64,000 bases of DNA, from contig CM119268.1 in assembly GCA_051294375.1 (NCBI GenBank), positions 3,251,856 to 3,315,855 on the forward strand, in the 5' to 3' direction. This DNA comes from Paraspadella gotoi. Lineage: Eukaryota; Chaetognatha. The translations under genes and the position numbers were made by a program. The first letter of the stretch is position 1. Every line of letters starts with the position of its first letter. This document shows positions 45,962-57,899 of the stretch, in pieces. Under the pieces are notes generated by a model that was not told the origin of the DNA, searched no databases, and worked only from the letters and a program-made list of their open reading frames with translations.

Positions 45962-46245
45962 CAGTTGCCCTTAAATGAATCAAGTCAAAAGTCTTAGGGC
46001 CGCACGGTTACCCTAAAATGAATCAAGTCAAAAGTCTTAGGGCCGCATTGTTGCCCTAAAATGAATCAGGTCAGAAATTTTAGTTTCGCATAGTTGCCCT
46101 TAAATGAGTCAAGTCAGAAATCTTAGTTCCTCATAGTTGCCCTGAAAAGAATCAAGTCAGAAATTTTACTGCAGCACAGTTGCCCTTAAATGAATCTTCT
46201 CAGAAATCCTAGTGTCGCAGAGTTGCCTTCAAATGAGTTTTGCCC
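45962..46245 (+). repeat. 43-bp minisatellite, about 6.5 units
   Basis: Unit AAATGAATCAAGTCAGAAAT, CTTAG, CGCA and GTTGCCCTT. Starts are at 45973, 46016, 46058, 46102, 46146, 46188 and 46231, giving periods of 42-44. It lies in the central spacer between the inverted copies F and C. Confidence 0.92.
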
Positions 46246-46470
46246 AAACTCCGTTAATAAGTAAGTTAATCAAAGATTTTAAGCAATATTCTCAATGCGG
46301 TGAACCCAGTTGCTCTAAAAAAATGGCAAAATGTGAGGGAAAGAGAGTTTTATGGGTTTAAAGAAAAGAGCAGTTCAACGTGCCATACTGAGCTGGGTTC
46401 CATAAATAACGACGGTAATTAGCATAATTTTCAAATTCGTAGAAAAAGTCCAAATTTGCTCACTTTTCAT

Positions 46471-46495
46471 NNNNNNNNNNNNNNNNNNNNNNNNN
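46471..46495. other. 25-N gap at the left edge of segment C
   Basis: The gap falls exactly where FABP-like exon 1 of copy C would reach its splice donor, so the rest of that copy is lost or unassembled. Confidence 0.95.
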
Positions 46496-46685
46496 TTGGT
46501 TTGAGTTAGCCCCGATTTTTTCCGGGATAACATCAGACCCAAATGTGGAGAATCCGCTCGAAGTTTTCGTTCTTCACGAGATACCAGAGCCTAGGAAATC
46601 CTGGCCGACGTTGCCGACTGCGGATGCGGGGCCGCGCCGTCTTGTTCTGGATGGCGGCGAAAATTCGGAAATGTTGAACAAATTT
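46496..46685 (-). pseudogene. FABP-like exon 1, broken third copy
   Basis: The minus strand carries CGAAGTTTTCG/TTCGTTCTTCACGAG in the same places as B, so the CTGGTATCTCGTGAAGAACG core of exon 1 is present. Several single-base deletions break the frame, the ATG seen in B is missing (TTTGTTCAAC instead of ATGTTGTTCAAC), and the donor is lost in the gap. The indel pattern could be sequencing error. Confidence 0.65.
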
Positions 46686-47543
46686 TTTTTCATTCGTTTT
46701 AATTTTAAATTCGAGTAACGATGTGAGATAAAGAGGTTGTATTTGTATTTTATTTTATTTATAATAAATTATTTATTTTTTACATGTGAATTGATCGTTT
46801 TTCTCTCATAAAAAATGAACGTGAAATTTATAAGTAACCAGTTTTTATGTCTAAAATTGTGAAATCATTTTGTGTTACCACTTAACCAAGCATTAAATTA
46901 GTCAAATTTTAACGACAAGATAACTTAGTTGACCCAAAGTGATTTACAGGTTCATATTTCACGCCAATCATCGGATTTATCTTCCTAGTTTCATATTCAT
47001 CATCATCATCTATCATCTCATCATCATCATCACGATCATCCGATCAATCAACAACAACAATCATCATCACAGTTATAAGATTTTTTTCTCTTAGAATTAT
47101 TTTCAATTTTTTTTCGGTTTCTCAAAAATAGTATGTATCTTCACACCGACTAACAACCAAACAACAACAACAAAAACGCAGCTAAAGCAAACTTGTTAGC
47201 GGAAAATTTTCAAAGAATAGTCTCGTTATTTAATCTGGTTTCCAAGAATCGGACGACAACAAACTGAAACTTTGCTTGCGAGGGACGCCTCAGAACGGAC
47301 GTTAGTGAGAAACTAAGAAAATATTTGTGAACTTGACTTAAATTAATGAAAAGAAATCATGAATTGGAGAAGCACGGATATATCGCCTCAATATAATATT
47401 TAATTTCATTAGACTATACTATTACCTTAAAGAAACGGAAAAGAGAATTATCTATATAATTAAAATAAAAAATTACTTAGCAAAAAAAAAAAAAAAACTT
47501 TTCTTTCCATATGATTTACGACTCACACCTGCTTTCTAGCGCA

Positions 47544-47589
<46 letters not shown>

Positions 47590-48908
47590 TCTCTTACTTT
47601 CTCTCCTCTCTACTTTCTTCTCTCATCTTCTCCTTTCCTCTCTGCTCCCTTCACAGTTATGAGATCTCTAAATACCATGCTAACATTCTATAACATCTAT
47701 TAAATATCGTACTTTGCGGCTGTCCTCGATATCTAGTTCGTTCCGCCCAAATTCGATTCGCTAAGTACACGACTTTGTCCGATGCCTTTGTCCTATCTAT
47801 TCTCCCGCTCTTTATCCGCCCTTCTCCCGTCTTTGTCCTAGAGTTTCTCATTGTCCTTTACCATTCGCTCCTCATAGTAGCGTCACATCTGCAGTCCTTC
47901 TGCCCGTCGCTCTATTGTACCTTTCGTTGTCATTTGGACCCTATCTAGGACTTTGTCCCCCCTCCCCTTCGGCCTTCTCATCGGCCGCGATCGCTCCGGC
48001 CTCTGATTGAACCTTCGGCATTTGTCGTTTGACCTAACGACCTCAATGATCCTCGCGGTCGACGCGTATCCTCAAAATCAACTGACCGACCCCGGATGGA
48101 ACTCCATTACTGCGGCTGCGACCTTTGCTGCGCTGATCAGCTGAAATCTTACTGATGAGGCTACTTGAATCTGCTTTCCTGACGCTGCGGAAGCTGCTAT
48201 TTTACGTTTGATGCTCCTGATTGATGCTAATTTTTCGCATTAAATTATTCGTCGTTTCTTTTTCGTGCATTTTTAATATAGAAAGCTGATTACGACGACT
48301 TGACCCGACTGTCGCCTTCAAAGCCGCCACCTTTCCAGTTTCCTACCTTGCGGACTTGCCGCGCTTTTTGTTTGTTCAATCATCAGGTTTTTAGGAGAAA
48401 AAAATTCACTTTTGGCGTGCCGAAAGAAGGCTGACCGTGTTTGTGGCAGAGGGACTAGAAAGGAGTCGAATGCTGCAGAGAGAAATGCTGGCGGGGATTG
48501 ATGGATCATGGTTGAAGGAAGAGAAATGCTTGGGAAGATCGAAGAATGATAGATCATGTGGTTTATAAGTAATTGCAGTTACAAATAAAATTGATGATTC
48601 GTATATGCTATTTTCCCCCAACAACGAAATGAGGGCAATTCTTACGGGGTGAAAAATTTATACACGATTTTCGTAAAGTAAAGTAAGTTAATCGAATGAT
48701 TATCACCAATGGAGCAAGTTCAATTTAAGTGAATCTCACATAATTAACTATCGACATAGTTAATATATATGAAAATTACTTGTTTCACTATTTTTACCTA
48801 TTTATTTATTTTATTTATTGATATTTTTTATTTAAAATAACTATTATTTATGATTTCATTTATTTATTAAAATATATTTGTCTAAAATATTCAAATATAA
48901 TATTATTT
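46496..48908 (+). repeat. Segment C, direct copy of 31426-33835
   Basis: Aligns with B in the same orientation over about 2.4 kb, including the ATC array (46995-47035), the poly-A (47481-47495), (CT)n (47545-47600) and the TTTAGGAGAAAAAAATTCAC landmark near 48390. It runs directly into segment E. C differs from B by a very high density of one-base insertions and deletions relative to substitutions. Confidence 0.93.
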
Positions 48909-49339
48909 ATCTGTTTGGGATGGGGACGTTAGTGTTGTCTTCTGGAAATAGAGGGTGCATCCACACGACACAAGGTTAGATTACTTTCTTTTCCAGTTTT
49001 CTAATAGATATCTAATAGATATATATATATCATAATTTCCAGTTCTTCTAACGATTGCAAAAAAAATTGAGAAAGTCTGGAAGATTGCATCACATGTCCG
49101 AAGCGCGAGTTCCCATGATGGTTTTGTTCACAATGAATGCCAACGACGACGACGACGACGACGACGACGACAACAACCCCGCGGACGACAATCACTTTCT
49201 CCGGGGACTCTTTCAAGGACGCGCATTTGAGTCACGTGACCGGAATGGAATATTCCGAACAGGTGATTTCGTCGTCGTCGTCCTCGCTTTATTCATCGTC
49301 TTCTTCGACGTCGTAATTCACATTCCACAACGATTGGCC

Positions 49340-49390
<51 letters not shown>

Positions 49391-50364
49391 TGGAGGGAGA
49401 GAGAGAGAGAAAGGAGAGTGAAGAGAGGACCCGGAGAGAGAGAGAGAGAGAGAGAAAGTATGAAAATACCTTCAGTATCATGTATGAAGGAAAAACGAGA
49501 GTACATCGTCCAGGGCGACTGAGTGTCGCGTCGGGTCGACTTCAGATTTTTTGAAAAGTTTATGGAAAGCATTTCTTTCCAAGGCGCTTCTGAAATACTA
49601 CATTATCTATTTAGTATAGTAATAAAACAATAGCTAAAGTCAAAACTCAAAAACAAGCAACGTCCATTCCCCGGCGTCATTTCGTGAAGAAGCAAAAGTG
49701 AATTCGTGAGGCGGAAAATGTGATTTGTGGTCGAGGTGAATGAGGAGTGTCGTCGTTACAGGCGAGACGCTGTGAATGCGAACAGGGTCTACTCACGTCA
49801 CGAAGGGTCTGGGAAAAGAGAAGCTTGTGACTGACTTTAATATAAATTATTAAATTATTAAACGAAAATAAATTTAATCAGGAAAATGAATTTGGGTCTA
49901 GATGTGAATGAGACGCTCACATCGCGACTCACCACTTCCGGTGAAGAAGGCGGTAATATCTATGAAATTGNNNNNNNNNNNNNNNNNNNNNNNNNNNNNN
50001 NNNNNNNNNNNNNNNNNNNNNNNNNNNNNNNNNNNNNNNNNNNNNNNNNNNNNNNNNNNNNNNNNNNNNNNNNNNNNNNNNNNNNNNNNNNNNNNNNNNN
50101 NNNNNNNNNNNNNNNNNNNNNNNNNNNNNNNNNNNNNNNNNNNNNNNNNNNNNNNNNNNNNNNNNNNNNNNNNNNNNNNNNNNNNNNNNNNNNNNNNNNN
50201 NNNNNNNNNNNNNNNNNNNNNNNNNNNNNNNNNNNNNNNNNNNNNNNNNNNNNNNNNNNNNNNNNNNNNNNNNNNNNNNNNNNNNNNNNNNNNNNNNNNN
50301 NNNNNNNNNNNNNNNNNNNNNNNGTTCAGCCTGAGAAATCTCTTTCCTCTCTCTCTCTCTCTCT

Positions 50365-50421
<57 letters not shown>

Positions 50422-51245
50422 TGTCCGCGGTTCCGCTGAGTCGCCTGGCGCGAGGGTAATAGCGACAGATAAAAAGATTCTCTCTCTTCCTCTCTTTCCG
50501 TCTCCTCTTCTCTCTCTTTCTCCACGCCTCACGAACGCCTGGTGACCGTCATGTGAAATTCATGCGTGAAAACTGACGGCACGAGAAAAACACCATTTTC
50601 AAACTGTTTTAACGGACCGACGAGAGAGAGAGAGAGGAGGAGAAGAGAGGGAGAGAGAGAAGGAGAGAGGAGGAGAGAGGAGATAGAAGAGAGAGAGAAG
50701 AGAGATAAAGATAAAAGAAATATCTCCTCGACCTATTGGGAGGAGTTTTTCCCATCATTCCATCTCCACTTTTTTCTTCTTCTTTCTTCTTGTTAATTTT
50801 CAGAGGCATTGGTCGGACGGCCAGATGGAGAGAGAGGCGAAAAGCGAAGAGAGAGAGAGAGAGAGAGACGAGATGAGAGAGGAGAGAGAGGAGAGAGATT
50901 GAAATTGAAAGACAGGAGTGGAGATTGAGATGGAGAGCCTGGGGAAAGAATTGCAGAGGAGAGAGAGATGGAAAACGAGATTCCCTCGCGACATAAGATT
51001 AAGATTCGACCGAACTTTATCGTTTCTTCTTTCTTAATACTTTGACTTTCTCTGTCATAAACAAATTCTATAAATCCAAAAATCTCATTCCTGAACTTAA
51101 AAATGTTCTGGACTGGACATTCTTTTCACGAAATTCATCAATGCTTGAATTTAAAATTTCTCATTTTGACTCCGCTTGAGGAAAATTTTACCTGTAAAAT
51201 TTTTTTGGTTTTTTTTTTTTTATTTATTGGTGTTGAACCAATTTC
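48836..51245 (+). repeat. Segment E, inverted partner of D
   Basis: Starts inside the end of C at TTTATTTAAAATAACTATT and ends near GTTGAACCAATTTC. Includes (GAC)n at 49144-49172, GTCACGTGAC at 49231, (GA)n at 49340-49455 and (CT)n at 50345-50418. The gap 49971-50323 (353 N) matches about 380 bases present in D, so the gap size estimate is consistent. Confidence 0.92.
49971..50323. other. Assembly gap (353 N) in segment E
   Basis: Homologous sequence is present in D at about 40355-40735 and consists largely of CT-rich repeats. Confidence 0.99.
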
Positions 51246-51673
51246 ATTAACAATTATTTCTTCTCTAAAAGTATTTAAAGTACACTCTCCGAACGTAGAA
51301 AGTGTTTTACCTTAAAAAATACAGATTTATGAGCTTTAAAATTTAACAATACGGGCAAACATTGGCGCTTTTCAAAACTACTTTTTTAAAATTCGTCACT
51401 GAGGATTTACAAATTAAGACTTTTAAGCTCCACACTGCAAACTTTTTTTCAAATTCTCCCCAAAAGAAGCTTTTCCATTTGGCTCAGTGCGTTCCGTCCA
51501 AAGTCGAGAACGCGTAATTCCTTCATCGAAGAGATAAAAGATATTTGACTCTCATATCTCTTCTTACTCTTTATCGCAGAGAACCCAACTGTCTCTCTCT
51601 TTTCTGCACAGTTTCTCTTATTTTCTTTGTCTTTTGCACAGTTGATTCCCACAGTATTCTCGCGGACAATTAT

Positions 51674-51700
51674 TATGAAATTGGTACAACCAATATAATT
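51674..51700. repeat. Dispersed identical 27-mer, copy 2
   Basis: Identical to 24003-24029, with the perfect inverted repeat ATTGGT-ACA-ACCAAT. The surrounding 51250-52070 is otherwise unique and has no recognised gene. Confidence 0.7.
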
Positions 51701-52074
51701 CCATAATATATATAATATACATATTATTTCAGATCTTGGTTTTTCTCTCTTCTCGACATTTCCAAATCAAGGGGATTTTAAAGTCTCCCTACATTCATTT
51801 AATTTACTTATTAACGTCTTTTTCTCTTTTTTCTTTGCTCACTGTCCTCTGTACATAGATACATAGTTGCATAGTTTCTTACTTTGAATTGATTCTTTTT
51901 CTTTTATTTTCTTTTGCACTTTACCCTCATTATTCTTATAATTCGGGTTTTCTTTCCCTCAGTATCCTTGCTACCCTAACAACCTCACCTCCTTTCCATA
52001 TTTGGAGGATGGGAATTTCTCGCGTTACGCATTCAAATTATTCCATCAGAAACTCACTTCGGTCCTTGTGACGG

Positions 52075-52790
52075 ATGGTACCTGCGTCGGCAGCGGTGAA
52101 GATGAACTTGAGACCGGCAGAAATTAAGATGGTCCTTGCGTCGGGAGCAGTGATGATGAAATTGAGACCGGCAGAAACTAAGATGGTCCCTGCGTCGGCA
52201 GCGGTGAAGATGAACTTGAGACCGGCAGAAATTAAGATGGTCCTTGCGTCGGCAGCAGTGATGATGAACTTGAGACCGGCAGAAACTAAGATGGTCCCTG
52301 CATCGGCAGCAGTGAAGATGAACTTGAGAGCGGCAGAAATTTAGATGGTCCCTGCATCGGCAGTAATGACGATGATCTTGAGATCGGCAGAAATTAAGAT
52401 GGTCCCTGTGTCGGCAGCGGTGACGATGAACTTGGGACTCTCAGAAATTTAGATGGTCCCTGCATTGGCAGCAGTGATAATGAACTTGAGACCGGCAGAA
52501 ACTAAGATGGTCCTTGCATCGGCAGCAGAGATAATGAACTTGAGACCGTTAGAAACTAAGATGGTCTCTGCATCGGCAGCAGTGATAATGAACTTGAGAC
52601 CGGCAGAAACTAAGATGGTCCTTGCATCGGCAGCAGTGACGATGGACTTGAGAGCGGCAGAAATGAAGATGGTCCCTGCATTGACAATGGTGAAGGTGAA
52701 CTTAAGACTGGCAGAAATGAAGGTCCTGTGTCGGCAACGGTGACGATGAACTTGAAACCGGCAGAAATGAGGAAAGTCTCTGCGTCGGTT
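52075..52790 (+). repeat. 54-bp minisatellite, about 13 units
   Basis: Unit ATGGTCCCTGCGTCGGCAGC, GGTGAAGATGAACTTGAGAC and CGGCAGAAATTAAG. The period is 54 bases (18 codons), so frames stay open for long stretches: plus 52075-52344 and 52453-52743, minus 52862-52449. Adjacent units alternate between CCTGCGT and CTTGCGT types, giving a 108-base dimer in the left half. Two units carry an in-frame TAG on the plus strand. No splice or start context is evident, so translation is doubtful. Confidence 0.9.
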
Positions 52791-53423
52791 GTTGAGACAA
52801 AGATAGGACAAGGCGCAATCGGGATTGTTTTCAAAGTCTTCGCTAATGACAAAAAAAGACAAAGTGACAAATTTGTTAAATTGATGATGTAGTAGCTCGA
52901 AAAAAAAGAATTTTTATTAGTTTGCCGATGGTTTCGGTAATATCTCTATCATCGGCTCAGATGGTGGAACCAGGTGATTCTTAATCCGAAGCCAATAAAA
53001 GGGCGAAGCGAAAGCGAATTATTGATAGATTAATAGTGTGGGGATTCCTGGTTTATTATAATTAAATGAGAACATTTTTTCGAGCAGTGCTTAATCTCGA
53101 CTTAATATTAACCCAATATAAATACTAAAATATAAATGTAGACAAGTAACTTTAATAAAAATTCAATATCCACGATCAAAGGAGTCATTTAAAAAACAAA
53201 CAAAAGGTCATGGCTCAACTCAGATAACAAGTTAACAGATAACAAGAACTCTTTAACAAATAAGATTCATCGAATTTATGAATTTATGAAATAATCGCTT
53301 AGACAGCAACACCGCCGATCCGCGCCTCGAAAGTTCCTAAGTTCCAAAGCTGACTTCGGTCACGGATTCCAAGAAGCAAGAAAATGTCGAAACATGAACT
53401 TACCCGGCGAAAGGATATGGGAT

Positions 53424-53425
<2 letters not shown>

Positions 53426-53464
<39 letters not shown>

Positions 53465-53465
53465 C
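53426..53465. repeat. (GA)n microsatellite
   Basis: GA array with one AAAG interruption. The region 52800-53420 and 53470-53950 is unique or CT-rich without a recognised gene. Confidence 0.9.
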
Positions 53466-53952
53466 AACTCACACATATCTTTCTCTGTCTAATTTCCGGC
53501 CAAGAAGTTTCTTCGTCTCGTCTTGTCTCTTGTTTTATCATTTTTAACATGTTTTTTCTAATATTTTTTTTAATCTTGTTTCACTTTAGTTTCTTTGTAT
53601 TCACATTCGGAATCTCACGCTCGAACGAACGAGGGAAGAAAATCCGTCGAAGAAACCCCAGCGAAAGTGATCGCTCACATGTTTTGTGCTGAACCGTCGT
53701 TTTCTTCATCGGTTGTCACAACTTTCTTTGAAACGTGATGATTTTAATGACAATTCGATTTGTCTTCCTCATTCTGTTCTTAATCACAATCTCTGACTCC
53801 TTCTACGCATTCCTCTCTCCTTTCCTCCCTTCCTTTCTTCCCTTCCTTCAATTCATTCTTACCTTCCTTCCTTCTTTCCCCCTTTTTAATTCTTTCCTTT
53901 TTTCATATCCCTCGGACTTACGCATGATTTTTATTTGAGTAGCGAAGGAAGT

Positions 53953-53956
<4 letters not shown>

Positions 53957-54030
<74 letters not shown>

Positions 54031-54050
54031 TCTCTTCTTCTCTCTCTTTT
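53957..54050. repeat. (CT)n microsatellite
   Basis: About 28 uninterrupted CT units followed by CTT-interrupted repeats. Confidence 0.96.
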
Positions 54051-54179
54051 TCTCTCTTCAGACATCTCTGTCTCATTTTCCTCCCGCTGCTTCTTTTTTT
54101 TTTCTCTTTTCTTTTAAAAAAAGGAAAAGAAAAAAAAAAAAGTCCCGGATGTTCGAGCATCGCCCCAGAGAGCATCGTT

Positions 54180-54760
54180 TTCAGGATGTAACTGCGCCCG
54201 CGTTAGAAGCGAAGGTGCGGAAGGTGGGGGCCTGGCGCGGGTAAGGCAGGGTGAAAAATGGGGGGAGAAGCCTGCGACGGTGGCTTCCCTCCGGTTCCGG
54301 AGATGGGCAATATTTCATCTCCCGGGTTTTTATTGATCCAAAGACTTTATGAGGTGACTCCGCGGAGCTGGCTGCGCGGCGAGTAGCTGCACGGCAGAGG
54401 CTGCACGGCGTACACAGCGCAGCGGTTCGCTGGGTTCGGCGTGGAGTTCGACGTTCAGGGTGGCAGGAAGATCGTTACTATATTGTTTTGGTGGGAGAGT
54501 TTAGTTGGGAGACGCCTTCAGTATGGTAAGTTAAACAAACGCGGCAGATGAAATGGGTGCGTGTGAGACTGAATAAGTCGGCCTTCCTTGATCGGTTGCA
54601 GCCTGCAGGTCGGCACATTATGGCCGGTAAGTAATTAAAAAGGGTCCAGGTCGTCCTCTCTCGGACGGAAACGTGATGTCTCGGTCTGCCGGACCGTAGC
54701 GGGCGGAGCAGCGAAGCTTCGCCGGGGTCGAACAGAAAAGAGCCTCGTCGAAAGGGTAAG
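54180..54760 (+). other. GC-rich island with two consensus splice donors
   Basis: CpG-rich sequence (CTGCGCGGCG, CTGCACGGCG) with CAGTATG/GTAAGTT near 54520 and TGGCCG/GTAAGTAATT near 54628. In both, an ATG lies within four bases of the donor, which would suit 5'UTR or first exons of a plus-strand gene extending into the islands at 55-57 kb. No protein can be read from it. Confidence 0.35.
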
Positions 54761-54929
54761 GTTAAAAAATTGTGGTGTGACTCGTTTCGAGTGGGTCGGA
54801 GTGCAAGAGCGTTAATTGGCGGAAGAGTGGCGAGTCGGGAAGCGAAGGTTGGCGCCCCCGGGTCAATTGCTCGTCTACGTCTGTGAAATGGGAGACTTGG
54901 AAAATGGAGGTGGAGGGGGAGGGGGGGAT

Positions 54930-54950
54930 GAGAGAGAGAGGGAGAGAGAG

Positions 54951-54990
<40 letters not shown>
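54930..54990. repeat. (GA)n microsatellite
   Basis: Interrupted GA array after a G-rich stretch (GGTGGAGGGGGAGGGGGG). Confidence 0.93.
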
Positions 54991-55149
54991 GGTTTCTTTC
55001 GTTTTAAATGGAAAATTAATTTCAATCGCTTGTACTTTGGGCGTTAAGAATCACGTAAAATCTTGTACGGACAACTTGATTTTCACCAACGAGACCAAAT
55101 AATAATTAATTATTAAATATTATTATTTAACTCGTCATGAGCGTCATAG

Positions 55150-55345
55150 CAAAGTTTTTCCGATTTCGTGGCCCCGTGGGTCTCGGGGGAGCGGCACATC
55201 GGGCCCACAACTGACCACGGGCCGCTTTCCGCCGCTTGCAGCCGCCGGCGCCACCGCTTGCCGCCCGCTTTACTCTTACCCGCGGATTATCAAACGGTCG
55301 ACCTTCGTAACTTTTTCCGGTCGCAAAGCTGCGAAGGTCCAGTGA
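55150..55345. other. GC-rich island, unassigned
   Basis: CCGCTTGCAGCCGCCGGCGC-type sequence with frames open on both strands for about 65 codons. The end TCGCAAAGCTGCGAAGGTCC has an internal short inverted repeat. Not recognised. Confidence 0.3.
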
Positions 55346-55599
55346 GGTTTAAAAGCGATGCTTATTAAAATAATAGCTTAGTTCTTTTAATTTATAAATT
55401 TTAGCATCTGAGCGCCTTTTGCGACTGTTATTGCTTATTAAATTGTTTGAAGAATAAATTCATTTTTTCTTTGAAACTGTATCGTCCACAAATGTTCTGT
55501 TATTTTCTCAAAGTATCTCCCTCGTATATCTTTTCATCTCTATTTAAACCTGATATGTATCGTTCCCAGTCGCCCCCTCTTTTAATCTCCCCTACGCAC

Positions 55600-57160
55600 C
55601 TCCACTCCTCCTCCTGCCCCATCTCCAATCCCTACCCCAAGAAAAAACTTAGGGTCGCCCGCCTCCTCAGACCTAACAGCGGAGGCCGAGTAATCACCTC
55701 CGCGACCATCTCGACGTCGACATCGACGCAACGTCGCTCTTCATCGACAGCGTCCGTTCCGATCGATCGCTGCGCTGCTGTCCGCTGCGGCGCGCGCGGG
55801 TCTCGGCGAAGCATCCGATGGCTGAACAGATCGATCGTCCAAATCCGTCGCCGAAGAAGATGGAAGCGGAATCTCTCTATGGAGAAGTTGGAACCTTTCG
55901 TCCGGACATCAGGCATCTCGAGCGAGCACTGGAACGCCGTCTTCGTCCAGGTACGTTCAACGAAAACTTCGATCAACGTGAACGGTCCTTTATTGGCGTC
56001 TCACCTTTTGCCGACGACGACAGACGTAGACAAATACGGTGAACGTGCATGTGGCGACTTATTTTTCACGATGCCAGTTGACGGTCGTTCATCATGGACT
56101 TCGTCGACGAACTTGTTGGAGGCCTTGACGGAGATTTTCCCGACGAGGAGACAGGCGCCGCGCTGCCCGAAGTGAGACCGCTTCGGCACAGTCCTTCATC
56201 AACAGGAAAACCTTGCTACAGAAACTTGTGAATCCACATTTTTTGACGCGAAATATTCACCTTCAAACACAATGATTGAAACTGTTTGGAACATTGCCTG
56301 TCAAGCCGTCGGTCAATTGCGCTCTGATGGAAGCGAGCGAAGAGGCGAAAAGATCGAGCTTCGTTCTCTGCACCGGCAACAACGCGTTTGATTCCCATCA
56401 ACTTTGCGAAGAAGAACAGTGACACGTTGTCGCACCTGCAGGTGTTCGACTGCAAAATGCACGAGGCCTTTTTTGACGTAGCCCGCGTTTCATTTAGCTC
56501 TGGAGCGCCACCATCGCCGACTCGATCCGAAAACAAAAAGAGCACCCTGGAGATAAGATCATTTTACAACGTGAACGCTAATCATTTGGTTGAGAGAAAT
56601 GAGAAAGGACGAATACTTACGGGGAACGCAGCTCGACTTTCCCGAGGAAAAAACTTCTCTCGATGGACGATCGAAAGGAAGAGATTTCTGGCGTCTGGCA
56701 AAGAATTTCAGCCAATGAGATCCACGACAGAAGTTGGGGGCGAACAACCTATTACCCACACGATTCTATGCCTCTCGGTGCTCGTTACTAACCAGATTCT
56801 TTTCACAGCTATATTCACGATACATGGATTCCGCGCGCGACCGGCTCTCGGGTTCTGTCAGACAAAGGCCACGAGCGAGGGTCACCGGATCGATTTACGA
56901 ATTTACGGCCACTCATCTTCGTCGAAGTGCATTCTTTACGCCTTCAGTACCCCAAGTGACCAGACCGCTTCAGTGGTGACAAGATCGTCTCTAACGGGTC
57001 CAATCCACGTGGGACAGACGGGCACGAGCCTATCTACACTCATTGTGACGAATCAACGGCGACTCCTGTTGGTCCTTGATTTTATTACGACGAATTACGT
57101 GACGAAGGAGACCGCGCGGAGAAGTGCGCGGCTCAACATGAAGAGGAATGCTTGAAGGCG
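55600..57160 (+). other. Coding-like GC-rich block, gene not recognised
   Basis: About 1.5 kb of balanced, CpG-containing DNA. Several long frames are open: plus 55447-56175 (242 codons) and 56388-57155 (255 codons, the longest in the window), with competing frames on both strands. A plausible small first exon is ATG 55879 to donor CAG/GTACGT at 55950, 24 codons starting MEKLEPFVRTSGISSEHWN, ending in phase 0. On the minus strand CCCC/GTAAGTATT near 56615 is also a good donor. Because several frames are open and none matches a known domain, strand and structure cannot be fixed. Most likely exons plus introns of one unrecognised gene. Confidence 0.35.
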
Positions 57161-57797
57161 GGTCGTCCAGTGATTTGAATTTATTCATGAATGAAAAGGT
57201 TTAAACATTTTCTTATATGAGGTAATTTATATATACTACATAGAACTGATTATAGCTTTCTAAATACAAATATATCCCAATTATAGCTTCGAGATCTTTG
57301 ATGGTCTTCTACAAAATTTTATTGATGTTTGTCAGATATACCAAGATATTGCATCATATTAGACTTTTTTCTTCCGAGCTGACATTGTTTTTTTTACACG
57401 TTATTATATTTATCACTACTCTCGACCACATTGGTACTTTAAAATATCAACATTTACTTATCACATTTAATTTATCACCTGGTGAGAAATAACCTAACTT
57501 TATTACGTTACTTTGCCACTACCGATACTCACACTTTTTTTAAAGACTTTCCAGCAATTTTTGCTTTTTCTCTCTGGCGACATGACCCGTCCCATTCATT
57601 GCTCCCCAAAACTCTCCAATGTCGCCTTATTCGATTCTCCCTTTATTTCATTTTCAACTTCCTCCCTATTATTCTTCAATCCTGTCCCTCCCCCCATTTA
57701 TTTATTTTCATCTCCTCCGTCGATTCTTTCCTTTTTAAATTTTTTCTATTTTTCTTCTGCCTATTTTGTTATCATTTTTCCTCTTTTTTCCATTTCT

Positions 57798-57822
57798 NNN
57801 NNNNNNNNNNNNNNNNNNNNNN
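57798..57822. other. 25-N gap
   Basis: Placeholder-length gap between a pyrimidine-rich stretch and an A-rich stretch. Confidence 0.95.
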
Positions 57823-57899
57823 GGACAGAGCTCGAAAGCGGGCGGTCAAAAAAAAAAAAAAGAAGAATACAGAATCAAAAGAACGAAAAAACAAAAAGA

